Shown here: positions 34,351-42,042 of the stretch, piece by piece
Layout: each line of letters starts with the position of its first letter
Numbering within the stretch: position 1 is the stretch's first letter
Source of the DNA: Lacrimispora sphenoides
GTDB lineage: Bacteria; Bacillota; Clostridia; Lachnospirales; Lachnospiraceae
Assembly: GCF_900105215.1 (NCBI RefSeq)
Contig: NZ_FOIP01000002.1
Span: 868,001 to 932,000 of the forward strand
DNA length: 64,000 bases
Direction of reading: 5' to 3'
Notes under the pieces: model-generated
What the model saw: the letters and a program-made list of their open reading frames with translations, nothing else
What the model was told of the DNA's origin: nothing
Database searches by the model: none
Program-made: the position numbers and the translations under genes

Positions 34351-35079
34351 ATGATAGTGGATATCCATTCTCATATAAAACGGAATCTGTCCTGTCAGGA
34401 GGAAGAGGAAAAAAAACTTCTCCTTGATATGGAAAAAAACAAGGTGGACGTCCGGGTAGTATCGGCGATGGACGGCTGGACTGTGGAGGAGGGCAGCAGA
34501 TATATTTCCGGCTTTGTATCCGCCCATCCCGGACGTCTGGTTGGGTGTGCGGTGATCAATCCCAAGGAGGAGGACTGTGATAAAAAAGCGGCAGAAGTTC
34601 TGACGCTTCCGGGGATGGCGATGCTGGAATTTCAGTCGGTGGAGCACGGCTACTATCCTGATACGTGTGATGGTATAGACAGGGTGCTTCAGGTTGCGGA
34701 GAAAAAAGGGGTCCCGGTGAAGGTGTTTACAGGTATTGGCGCCCGATCCATGCCTCAGCAATGGCTGGGGCACGTAAAGAGACATCCGGATATTACCTTT
34801 ATTTTCCTCCATATGGGCTGCTTTGACTACGGCTACGGCTGCGTGGATCTGGCGGCGCATTATTCCAATATTTTACTGGAAACCTCCAATCAGTATGAGG
34901 TTCAGATTTTAAAAAAGGCCATCGGATCACTGCCAGCAAAAAAGCTGGTATTCGGCTCCTCCTATCCGGAACGCCTGACCAGGTGCTCCCTGGATGTATT
35001 CGATATGTTCCATCTGGATGACGAGTACAGGAGGCTTCTGTTTGGCGAGAATGCGGCCGGACTGCTGGGCTATGTCTAA
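34351..35079 (+). CDS. amidohydrolase-like protein with lost catalytic residues
   Basis: A 242-residue paralogue of the amidohydrolase that opens the operon (31085). They share the frame DIHSH, VEHGYYPD, FLHMG and FGSSYPE. Measured against that paralogue, three metal or catalytic positions are changed: Lys94 is Glu93, His127 is Phe126 and Asp205 is Ser204. H6, H8 and H154 remain. It is therefore probably a pseudoenzyme or has a changed chemistry. It could be a regulatory or structural partner of the active paralogue; this is inference. GGAGG lies before the ATG. Confidence 0.8.
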   Translation: MIVDIHSHIKRNLSCQEEEEKKLLLDMEKNKVDVRVVSAMDGWTVEEGSRYISGFVSAHPGRLVGCAVINPKEEDCDKKAAEVLTLPGMAMLEFQSVEHGYYPDTCDGIDRVLQVAEKKGVPVKVFTGIGARSMPQQWLGHVKRHPDITFIFLHMGCFDYGYGCVDLAAHYSNILLETSNQYEVQILKKAIGSLPAKKLVFGSSYPERLTRCSLDVFDMFHLDDEYRRLLFGENAAGLLGYV

Positions 35080-35142
35080 AAGCGGTTTCACCAGGATGTG
35101 TGTCCGGAAAAATTCAAGATGGGAAGAGGGGAGATCTATCGA

Positions 35143-36129
35143 ATGAATTTGATGACGAATGAAGTTAGGGAGATACTCCCTCATAATATGAGAGAAGCGT
35201 TTGATTCGATTGTGGAGCAGAAGGTTCTCGGGGCCAGCAATCACATCGCGATGGTTGGCGATATGATAGAGGCCATAGCGTTGCGGGGAAAGGAAGAGAA
35301 ACGGCCTGTAAGCCAGGTGATCCATGAGATATTGACGGTGGCGGAATTCTTCATCGCCACGAGAGGAGAGGCCAGTCAGGCTGTGAGCAATGCCATCCTT
35401 TTGATGATACACAATGTGCGAGAATATGCAGGTATGGATATGGAATCGGCCGCTGAACGCATGATTGAGGATAAGAACAGTTATGCGGCCACAGCGGCCG
35501 ATGCGGTCAGGCAGTGTGTCTCCTATGGTGTCAAACTGGCGGAGCCGATGCAGAAAATATTTGTCTATGATTATTCCAGCACGGTTGAGAAATTCCTTCG
35601 CGGCTTGAAGGAAAATGGAAAACAGTACGAAATCTATATAGCGGAGAGCAGGGTGATCGACGGCGGAAGGCCCTTTGTAAGAGCTTGCCAGGAAGCGGGG
35701 CATAAGATTAAATTCATACCGGAAGCCGCTATGATGTATTATCTGAGGGATTGTGACGGTGTATTCATGGGGGCGGAGACATTTTATCCTGATGGGACAG
35801 GATTTAATACTACCGGCTCCGATATTGTGGGACTTATATGCGGCTATTATAAGATTCCTCTCTATTTTCTGACACCTTTTATCAAGCTCGATATCAGACC
35901 TGTGACCGGCAGGAGAAAGTACCTGGTATACAATGACTTAAAAGATAAGCTCACGGCTGGATGGGACGATGATATCGATAAGAAAGGCATTGATTTTGTG
36001 ACACCGGAGCTAGTAGGTGTGGAACCCGGGGCGATTCGCGCGTTTATTACGGAGATAGGTGTTATTCCCTCGGGGCAAATGTATGGGATCAGCATGGAAT
36101 ACAGCAAAAATTTAAGGGGAGAACTATAA
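35143..36129 (+). CDS. eIF-2B/ribose-1,5-bisphosphate isomerase-like protein
   Basis: A 328-residue member of the eIF-2B alpha/beta/delta superfamily, which includes ribose-1,5-bisphosphate isomerase and MtnA. Recognisable are AESRVIDGGRPFV, MGAETFYPDGTGFNTTGSD and a C-terminal FVTPELVGVEPGAIRAFITE. An isomerase acting on a sugar 1-phosphate is likely given the PTS context, but the substrate is unknown. I chose the ATG at 35143, preceded by GAGGGGAG; an earlier ATG at 35098 has no ribosome site. Confidence 0.78.
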   Translation: MNLMTNEVREILPHNMREAFDSIVEQKVLGASNHIAMVGDMIEAIALRGKEEKRPVSQVIHEILTVAEFFIATRGEASQAVSNAILLMIHNVREYAGMDMESAAERMIEDKNSYAATAADAVRQCVSYGVKLAEPMQKIFVYDYSSTVEKFLRGLKENGKQYEIYIAESRVIDGGRPFVRACQEAGHKIKFIPEAAMMYYLRDCDGVFMGAETFYPDGTGFNTTGSDIVGLICGYYKIPLYFLTPFIKLDIRPVTGRRKYLVYNDLKDKLTAGWDDDIDKKGIDFVTPELVGVEPGAIRAFITEIGVIPSGQMYGISMEYSKNLRGEL

Positions 36130-36154
36130 TAAGTCAAGAAGGGATGAGGATCAG

Positions 36155-36946
36155 ATGAATTGTTTTGGCCGTACGGAGAAGATCATATTGTCCATGATAC
36201 AGCCGGAGCCGCTTCCGGGCAGTTACCGCCACAGGGATATGGCAATTGGGGAGATTGTGGACAGGGCTCTCAGAGAAACGGAGATGGTTGCCAGGAATCA
36301 TTTTGACGGTATTATCGTGCAGAATATGAATGATATGCCTGTCAGACAGGAATCAAATCCTGAGGCAATTGCGTATATGACAAGAATCTCATATGAAATC
36401 CGGAAGCGCTTTCCGGAGCTGATCATGGGAATTTTGATGAACTGGGATGGGGTAGCAGGGCTTTCGGTGGCCGATGCAGTGGGAGCTGACTTTGTGCGGG
36501 TGGAGCATTTGTATACAGGAGCAAGCATAACCAGCGCAGGAATTCTTAAGGCTCAATGTGTGGATATTGCCGCGCTGAGAAAACGCACCGGATCTACGGT
36601 GCCGGTGTATGCGGATGTCTACGAGGTGCACGGAATACCTCTTGGCAGGAAACCCATTGGGGACGCTGCCTGGGAGTGTGTGAATGAGGCATTTGCGGAC
36701 GGCCTGTTCATGGCCGGAAAGGATGCCGCGGAGAGCATCGAGATGATAAAAGAAGCAAGACCCCGCGTGAAAGACACACCGATTTTTCTCGGAGGGGGAG
36801 CCACCGGAGAAAATATCCGTGAACTGATGAAATATTTTGACGGTGTCTCCGTTGCCACCTGGATTAAGAACGGGGATATGAAAAATCCTATTGATCCGGA
36901 ACGGGCCAGGATTTTTATAAATGAGGCGAGAGAAGGGGGATCGTGA
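36155..36946 (+). CDS. BtpA/SgcQ-family protein
   Basis: A 263-residue TIM-barrel protein of the BtpA/SgcQ family. Motifs include MIQPEPLPGSYRH, DGIIVQNMNDMP and the phosphate-binding-like FLGGGATGENIRELM near the C-terminus. BtpA was named for photosystem I stability in cyanobacteria. In heterotrophs the family (SgcQ) sits in sugar PTS operons, so a sugar phosphate role is likely. It is the last gene of this operon and is followed by a strong terminator. Confidence 0.85.
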   Translation: MNCFGRTEKIILSMIQPEPLPGSYRHRDMAIGEIVDRALRETEMVARNHFDGIIVQNMNDMPVRQESNPEAIAYMTRISYEIRKRFPELIMGILMNWDGVAGLSVADAVGADFVRVEHLYTGASITSAGILKAQCVDIAALRKRTGSTVPVYADVYEVHGIPLGRKPIGDAAWECVNEAFADGLFMAGKDAAESIEMIKEARPRVKDTPIFLGGGATGENIRELMKYFDGVSVATWIKNGDMKNPIDPERARIFINEAREGGS

Positions 36947-37002
36947 AGCCTAAGGTAATCATAATCTCCCGTACCGCTGACGGGCGTAATATTCCATAAT
37001 CG

Positions 37003-37044
37003 AATGCGCGGATCAGGACGTATGAAAGTCCTGATCCGCGCATT
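37003..37044 (+). terminator. PTS operon terminator
   Basis: A perfect 17-bp stem (AATGCGCGGATCAGGAC with its complement) and an 8-base loop are followed by T6. It ends the operon 57 bases past the btpA-like stop. Confidence 0.92.
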
Positions 37045-37069
37045 TTTTATGGGTCGTGACTCTGTTGGG

Positions 37070-37109
37070 CCCGCATAGCGTGCGAAATATAAACTACCCG
37101 CTATGCGGG
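37070..37109. repeat. inverted repeat upstream of the retron
   Basis: The arms CCCGCATAGCG (37070-37080) and CGCTATGCGGG (37099-37109) are an 11-bp perfect stem around an 18-base AT-rich loop. There is no U-run. It lies between the PTS terminator and the retron promoter. It may be a repeat element or mark the left border of the retron insertion; I cannot tell. Confidence 0.55.
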
Positions 37110-37174
37110 TGCGCGTCGCTTGTTGTACCAGGCTTAATAGTCCGTGAAATCGTAAAAAACATATCTCGTAAATA

Positions 37175-37203
37175 TTGAGGAGTTGTGTTAGAATAAATAT
37201 CAT
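37175..37203 (+). promoter_or_regulatory. candidate retron promoter
   Basis: The -35 TTGAGG (37175-37180) and -10 TATCAT (37198-37203) are spaced 17 bases and end right at the 5' side of the a1 arm. Transcription would start at or just inside a1, as expected for a retron RNA. Confidence 0.5.
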
Positions 37204-37394
37204 AACAGCAGAAGCAATAGTTTTTCCGCGAGTAATGAGCCTGCGGCCGGGCAGCGAGTCGCTGCCGGGATTTTCATGGGATAGGAAAAGGCCATAATCT
37301 GCTGCGAAGTACTACCGCACATTGCATGTGCCTGCGCCTGCGGCTTGTACATCTTCGCATCTTACGGCATCATGTTTGTATTGCTTCTGTTGTT
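37204..37394 (+). ncRNA. retron msr-msd RNA
   Basis: The arms a1 (37204-37219, AACAGCAGAAGCAATA) and a2 (37379-37394, TATTGCTTCTGTTGTT) pair over 16 bases with one G-U. Inside, the msr part has small hairpins: CCGC/GCGG (37226-37246), GGCAGCG/CGCTGCC (37250-37266) and TTTTC/GAAAA (37271-37289). The msd part (about 37291-37368) is a long interrupted stem: GCCATAA/TTACGGC, TGCGAAG/CTTCGCA and CCGCA/TGCGG, with an alternative apical GCACAT/ATGTGC. G37220 directly after a1 is the best candidate for the branching guanosine. The RT gene begins 50 bases downstream. The msr/msd boundary is approximate. Confidence 0.82.
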
Positions 37395-37444
37395 TTTTGA
37401 AGAATAAGAAAGAATTTCAGAATATAACTACGATGGAGGAGCCG

Positions 37445-38431
37445 ATGTATCAGACAGATTTATGGAAATACTGCACAAAGGAGTATTGCAGGGACATGCT
37501 ATTATCTTTCCGGCTTCTGGGGAATACCAGCTGGCCGGACCAGAAGGTAATGGCATGTCTTTATGCGTTCAGCAACCATACAGAACGCCATTACCGCACC
37601 GTCCGTATTCCAAAGAGAGACGGGAAGCAGCGGAGTCTCATGGTACCGGATTATATGCTGATGAGAATACAGAGGAATATCCTGCATCATATCCTGGATG
37701 GATATGAGGTCCCCAGCTGTGCCACCGCCTACCACAAAGGTGCAGGAGTGGTGTCCAATGCCAGGGTCCATACAGGAAAACATGTGGTGGTGAAGCTGGA
37801 TATCAAAGACTTTTTCGGCAGTATTTCATTTCCAATGATTTTAAATAGCGTTTTTCCCGTCCGGTATTTTCCTCCTGCTGTAGGAACCATGCTGACTGCC
37901 TTATGCTGCTGCAACGATTTTCTGCCTCAGGGGGCTCCCACTTCGCCTGCAGTTTCCAACCTGGTTATGAAGCATTTTGATGAATCCGTAAATAAATGGT
38001 GCGAAAATAAAGGAATTTCCTATACCAGGTACTGTGATGATATGACGTTTTCCGGTGATTTTAATCCGGACCTGGTTATCCGGAAGGTATCCGGCTTTTT
38101 AAATTCCATGGGGTTTGAACTGAATGAAACTAAGACCAGGATCTTATACCGCAACGGGAGGCAGGCGGTCACGGGAATCGTGGTCAATGAGAAACTGCAG
38201 GTTTCCCGGGATTACAGAAGGAAACTGAGGCAGGAGATTTTTTACTGCCAGAAATACGGGGCAAAGTCCCATATGGAGAGGAACAAAAGTACTGCGGGAA
38301 TTCCGGAGAATCAGTATCTTATTTCTCTTTTGGGAAGAATACAGTATATTCTTTTAGTGAATCCTGAAGATCAGTGGTTTCAGGAGGCGGAGCAAAAGCT
38401 TTTGGCTGTACTTGGGAGGAAATCAGAATAA
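37445..38431 (+). CDS. retron-type reverse transcriptase
   Basis: A 328-residue reverse transcriptase that would copy the msd part of the adjacent RNA into msDNA. Retron-specific features are region X NAxxH (NARVH, residues 105-109) and region Y VTG (AVTGIVVN, 242-244). The RT core has KLDIKDFFGS (D119), LPQGAPTSP (about 161-168) and YCDD (196-199, where YADD is commoner). There is no maturase, integrase or endonuclease domain. I chose the ATG at 37445, with GGAGGA upstream; the in-frame ATG at 37322 lies inside the msd. The stop overlaps the next start (TAATG). No known retron effector is fused or adjacent. Confidence 0.92.
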   Translation: MYQTDLWKYCTKEYCRDMLLSFRLLGNTSWPDQKVMACLYAFSNHTERHYRTVRIPKRDGKQRSLMVPDYMLMRIQRNILHHILDGYEVPSCATAYHKGAGVVSNARVHTGKHVVVKLDIKDFFGSISFPMILNSVFPVRYFPPAVGTMLTALCCCNDFLPQGAPTSPAVSNLVMKHFDESVNKWCENKGISYTRYCDDMTFSGDFNPDLVIRKVSGFLNSMGFELNETKTRILYRNGRQAVTGIVVNEKLQVSRDYRRKLRQEIFYCQKYGAKSHMERNKSTAGIPENQYLISLLGRIQYILLVNPEDQWFQEAEQKLLAVLGRKSE

Positions 38432-40020
38432 TGGATGCAAATAAAAATATAACCCTATTGATTGCGGACGATGAAGCGACGATCCGCAATGGGCTGTCTA
38501 CGGTTGTTCCCTGGGAGCAGTTTGGCATTACCATCGTGGGCACTGCAGAGGATGGCAGGGAGGCTTATGAGATTATTAAGTCCTGCAATCCGGACATTGT
38601 CATTACCGATATCCGCATGCCGGGCATGGATGGGCTGCAGCTGATGGAACGGGTAAAAAACGAAAAGCTGCATACCAATTTTATTATTTTAAGCGGATAT
38701 GGAGATTTTAAATATGCGCAGAAGGCAATTCAGCTGGGGGCTAAGAATTATTTTCTAAAGCCCATTAAGATCGATGAACTAGTGACGGAGATCAGGCAGC
38801 AGAAAGAGGAGATCCTCCAGTCCAACCATATCCATTCTTATTCTGCCTATTTAAATGTCAAGTCTGAGCCAAAAGAAAAATTCTTAAAGAGACTGTTAAA
38901 GAACGAATTTTATTCCTATGATGAGATTAAGGATGAAATCAGACGGCTGGAACTTAAGTTAAATGACAGTCCTTTTCGGGTCATGGTTTTTTCCATTCAG
39001 GGGAAAGAAGACGGGGAACAAGAGGATGAGTTTCAGCAGATCAATTATCTGATGGATATTGTGAGCGAAGAACTTCAGGAAACCAGATATGAATTTCTTA
39101 TCTCAAGCTCCAGCGAGCTTTTAACGATCATCCATACCATGCAGCCGGGAGATCTGCCTGTGAATTACCGTTTCCTTGCGGTCCGGTGCTTAAAACGGGT
39201 GAACCGGGATTCGACTATGGACTTAACGATCGGAATCGGTAAGGAAGGAGCCTCGCTTACGGACTGCTCCAATTCCTATAAAACAGCCCTTATGTGCCTG
39301 TCCTACAGCTTTTATGAGACAGATCATAGGATCTTTGATGAGAGCATCTTGTGCACTGCGCCGCCGCCTGCAGCAGCAAACCAGATGGATTATAACAATC
39401 TGATGTATTCGATTGCTATGAACCGGACGGAGCAAATACGGGAATTCTGCCGGGAATATTTTTCCCAGCTTCTTTATGTGCCGATGCCTCCGCCCAATTA
39501 TATCCGTGGGATGTGTATTTATCTGATTACGGACATTCAGAAGGAACTGGGTAGCGGCAAAGAATTTTCCCAGGCGGAAGTCATCCTCCCCATTAATACC
39601 ATACGTACCTTTGAAGAGCTGAAGGCTTATATGGAGGATTTTCTGGAAGCGTGTGCGGGAAAGCAGGGATCCGGAGAGAACGGGCCGAAGAACCAGATCA
39701 TTCAGGCGGCGGAGTATTATATCAAATCCCATATGGGAGAAAAGATTCTGGCTAAGGACGTGGCAAGGCACGTAAATCTCAGTGATGTTTATTTTACCAG
39801 CTATTTTAAATTAAAGACGGGAATTAATTTCAGGGATTATGTGATCCGGATCAAAATGGATCATGCCAAGGGACTTATGGAGCGGATGCCGGATATGCCG
39901 GTGGCGGAAGTGGCCGCTGCAACCGGCTACGACGATTACCGTTCCTTCTACCGGGTATTCAAACAGAACACGGGTGTCTCTCCTTCGGATTACAACAGAA
40001 ACAGCGGAAAAACACCGTAA
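38431..40020 (+). CDS. two-component response regulator, YesN/AraC type
   Basis: A 529-residue response regulator. The receiver domain (residues 1-125) has acidic pocket ADDE and phospho-Asp D60 in VITDIRMPGMDG. A long linker domain is followed by a C-terminal AraC helix-turn-helix pair (about 430-529, AKDVARHVNLSDVYFTSYFK). It should activate the downstream sugar importer when phosphorylated by the sensor encoded next. Its start overlaps the RT stop, so it is translationally coupled to the retron RT, which is unusual for this family. Confidence 0.92.
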   Translation: MDANKNITLLIADDEATIRNGLSTVVPWEQFGITIVGTAEDGREAYEIIKSCNPDIVITDIRMPGMDGLQLMERVKNEKLHTNFIILSGYGDFKYAQKAIQLGAKNYFLKPIKIDELVTEIRQQKEEILQSNHIHSYSAYLNVKSEPKEKFLKRLLKNEFYSYDEIKDEIRRLELKLNDSPFRVMVFSIQGKEDGEQEDEFQQINYLMDIVSEELQETRYEFLISSSSELLTIIHTMQPGDLPVNYRFLAVRCLKRVNRDSTMDLTIGIGKEGASLTDCSNSYKTALMCLSYSFYETDHRIFDESILCTAPPPAAANQMDYNNLMYSIAMNRTEQIREFCREYFSQLLYVPMPPPNYIRGMCIYLITDIQKELGSGKEFSQAEVILPINTIRTFEELKAYMEDFLEACAGKQGSGENGPKNQIIQAAEYYIKSHMGEKILAKDVARHVNLSDVYFTSYFKLKTGINFRDYVIRIKMDHAKGLMERMPDMPVAEVAAATGYDDYRSFYRVFKQNTGVSPSDYNRNSGKTP

Positions 40021-40035
40021 TTTGGAAAGGCAGAT

Positions 40036-41841
40036 ATGATAAAACGGTTAAAAGAAACAGTTTTTAAATTTATTGGAGACAGGAAGATCGCTTCCAAAAT
40101 CCGGATTTGCATGTTCAGCATCGACATCATGCTGACAATTTTTATTTGCATTTTTGCAAGGGGTTATTTTAACAAACTCTATTATGAAGAAGTGGAAATG
40201 CAGATGCAGGATACCATGAATGTAATTTCGGAATCCTTAAATAACATGTATGATACCTTGCTTACCAATGTAATCAGCTTTGCTTCCACCCCTGCCATAC
40301 AAAGGGTGGTAGTAAGCGGCCGGGATCAGAACAACTATTTAAACCAGGAAGGGGTTCAGGTCCAGCTCATCAATCTTATAAGCAGCAACAGCATGATTGA
40401 GTCGGTGTTTATGGTCAATAAGGATGGAACCTGCAATACGGTTTATGCATATGGAGTGAGACCGGAGAAAAACTTATCCGATTTCCTTGCTGATTATGGA
40501 ACCATTGATGAGATTACCTGGCTTCCTAACTGTCTGAGCCCTTTTTTGCAGCAGCAGGACGTGATTCCCATTGTGATTCCCCTATCAACGCTGATTCCCG
40601 GTGATAATGTGGTGATCACCACAAAGGGAGAAGAAGTTTCCACCAGACTGGTGGTCCTGTTAAATCTGCAGAAATTTCAGAGCAGGCTGTCCTTATCCAA
40701 TGCCAATTATTTTGAACGCTCTTATTTTGTGGTGGATTCCAGGGGGAATAACATCAGCATTAAAAATCCCCAGTCCATGAGAATGGTGTTAGAAAGCCAG
40801 GATTTTATCCGGGGAGTAAAGGGAAATAATAAGGATACCCAGATCCGCCAGATTGCGGATTTGACGGACAATGTGGTTTATTCCCAGATGCTTCCCTTTT
40901 CGGACCTTCAGCTGATCAGCGTTCTTTCCAAAGAATCTTTAAACAGGAAAATCGCAGCCATGAATCAATTCATCATCTTAATGGGCGGCGCCGGTCTGAT
41001 ATTTTCTGTGATATTTTCCGCTCTTTTATCTAAGTTTATCACCTCGCCTCTGGAACGGCTTATGGAGAGCATCCGGCAGATCAAGGAGAATCAATATGAA
41101 GAGCCATATGAAACAAAATACGATGATGAGATCGGACAACTGAATGCAGCGGTCAATTCCATGCACAGTACCATTCAGTCCCAAATCAGCCAGATCAAGG
41201 AAGATGAGCATGAAAAATACCAGCTGGAGATACAGCTTCTGGCAGAACAGATTAATCCCCATCTGCTTTACAATACACTGGAAGGCATCAACCTTGAAGT
41301 GCTGAATAACCACACTCTGGTGGCATCATCCATGATCAATAACCTTGGGACCTTTATGCGGATTGGTTTGAATTATGGGGATGAGCTTATCATGGTCAGA
41401 AATGAAATCGCCCATGTGGAAGCTTACATCAATATCATGAACCACAGGACCAATAAGTCTATTTCCTTCCAGTCCTATGTAGAGGAGGAGCTTAATGAGT
41501 ACCGGATTCTCAAATTGATATTACAGCCCCTGGTGGAAAACTCCATCAAACATGGCTTTCGGGATGAGAAGTGGGGGGAGGCGGTGTGCATTCCTTCCAT
41601 TGATGTTCGTTTTTACCGGGAAGAAGACTGGATTTACATTGAAGTTACTGATAATGGCTGCGGCATTGATATAGATAAAGCCCGTGACACCATTTACCGG
41701 AATGAACCGGCGGGCGGCCATCATATCGGTCTTCATAATGTTTATACAAGATTGAAAATCTATTACGGAGAAGCGGAGATGGATTTTCAGACGATTCCAT
41801 ATTACAGGAACAGTGTGGTGATCCGCATTCCAGGAAAATAA
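40036..41841 (+). CDS. sensor histidine kinase, YesM type
   Basis: A 601-residue membrane sensor kinase. A transmembrane helix near residues 30-50 is followed by an extracytoplasmic sensing domain, a second helix near 310-335 and a HAMP domain. The His_kinase domain holds H409 (EQINPHLLYNTLEG), and the ATPase domain has N and G boxes (LVENSIKHGF, DNGCGID, GGHHIGLHNVYTRL). It pairs with the upstream YesN-type regulator. Such pairs usually sense oligosaccharides via the co-encoded binding protein; that link is inference. Confidence 0.93.
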   Translation: MIKRLKETVFKFIGDRKIASKIRICMFSIDIMLTIFICIFARGYFNKLYYEEVEMQMQDTMNVISESLNNMYDTLLTNVISFASTPAIQRVVVSGRDQNNYLNQEGVQVQLINLISSNSMIESVFMVNKDGTCNTVYAYGVRPEKNLSDFLADYGTIDEITWLPNCLSPFLQQQDVIPIVIPLSTLIPGDNVVITTKGEEVSTRLVVLLNLQKFQSRLSLSNANYFERSYFVVDSRGNNISIKNPQSMRMVLESQDFIRGVKGNNKDTQIRQIADLTDNVVYSQMLPFSDLQLISVLSKESLNRKIAAMNQFIILMGGAGLIFSVIFSALLSKFITSPLERLMESIRQIKENQYEEPYETKYDDEIGQLNAAVNSMHSTIQSQISQIKEDEHEKYQLEIQLLAEQINPHLLYNTLEGINLEVLNNHTLVASSMINNLGTFMRIGLNYGDELIMVRNEIAHVEAYINIMNHRTNKSISFQSYVEEELNEYRILKLILQPLVENSIKHGFRDEKWGEAVCIPSIDVRFYREEDWIYIEVTDNGCGIDIDKARDTIYRNEPAGGHHIGLHNVYTRLKIYYGEAEMDFQTIPYYRNSVVIRIPGK

Positions 41842-41852
41842 GAAGCGTAAGA

Positions 41853-41893
41853 GAGGTATCCCAAATGCAGGATAATGGCCTGCGGGATGCCTC
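41853..41893 (+). terminator. attenuating terminator after the sensor kinase
   Basis: The outer stem GAGGTATCCC / GGGATGCCTC (41853-41893) and inner GCAGG/CCTGC are followed by CTTTTATTTT. It lies between the regulatory genes and the importer genes, so the two parts may be expressed at different levels. The remaining 41894-42042 holds no clear consensus promoter. Confidence 0.7.
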
Positions 41894-42042
41894 CTTTTAT
41901 TTTCATTTGGCTGTCTGCAGCGGTACAATGTTTAAAAATGTTACATTAAACATGGAAAATGCCATGTCATAATAAACTTGAAATGGTTAAAATAATAGCA
42001 TCAAGGCAAATACGTTATGATAAGTTTGGAAAGGAGAAAGTT

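Noticed and set aside
37322..37444. N-terminal extension of the RT from an upstream in-frame ATG.
   Set aside because: It would read through the msd and a2 segments. The ATG at 37445 has a good GGAGGA site, and the resulting 328 residues match usual retron RT length.
37445..38431. The reverse transcriptase could be a group II intron maturase, a DGR RT or a CRISPR-associated RT.
   Set aside because: There is no maturase or endonuclease domain, no intron ribozyme ends, no variable/template repeat pair and no cas genes or CRISPR array. NAxxH and VTG motifs plus the adjacent a1/a2 RNA fit a retron.
39223..39771. A 182-codon open frame antisense to the response regulator.
   Set aside because: It mirrors a well-supported coding gene and has no ribosome site or family resemblance.
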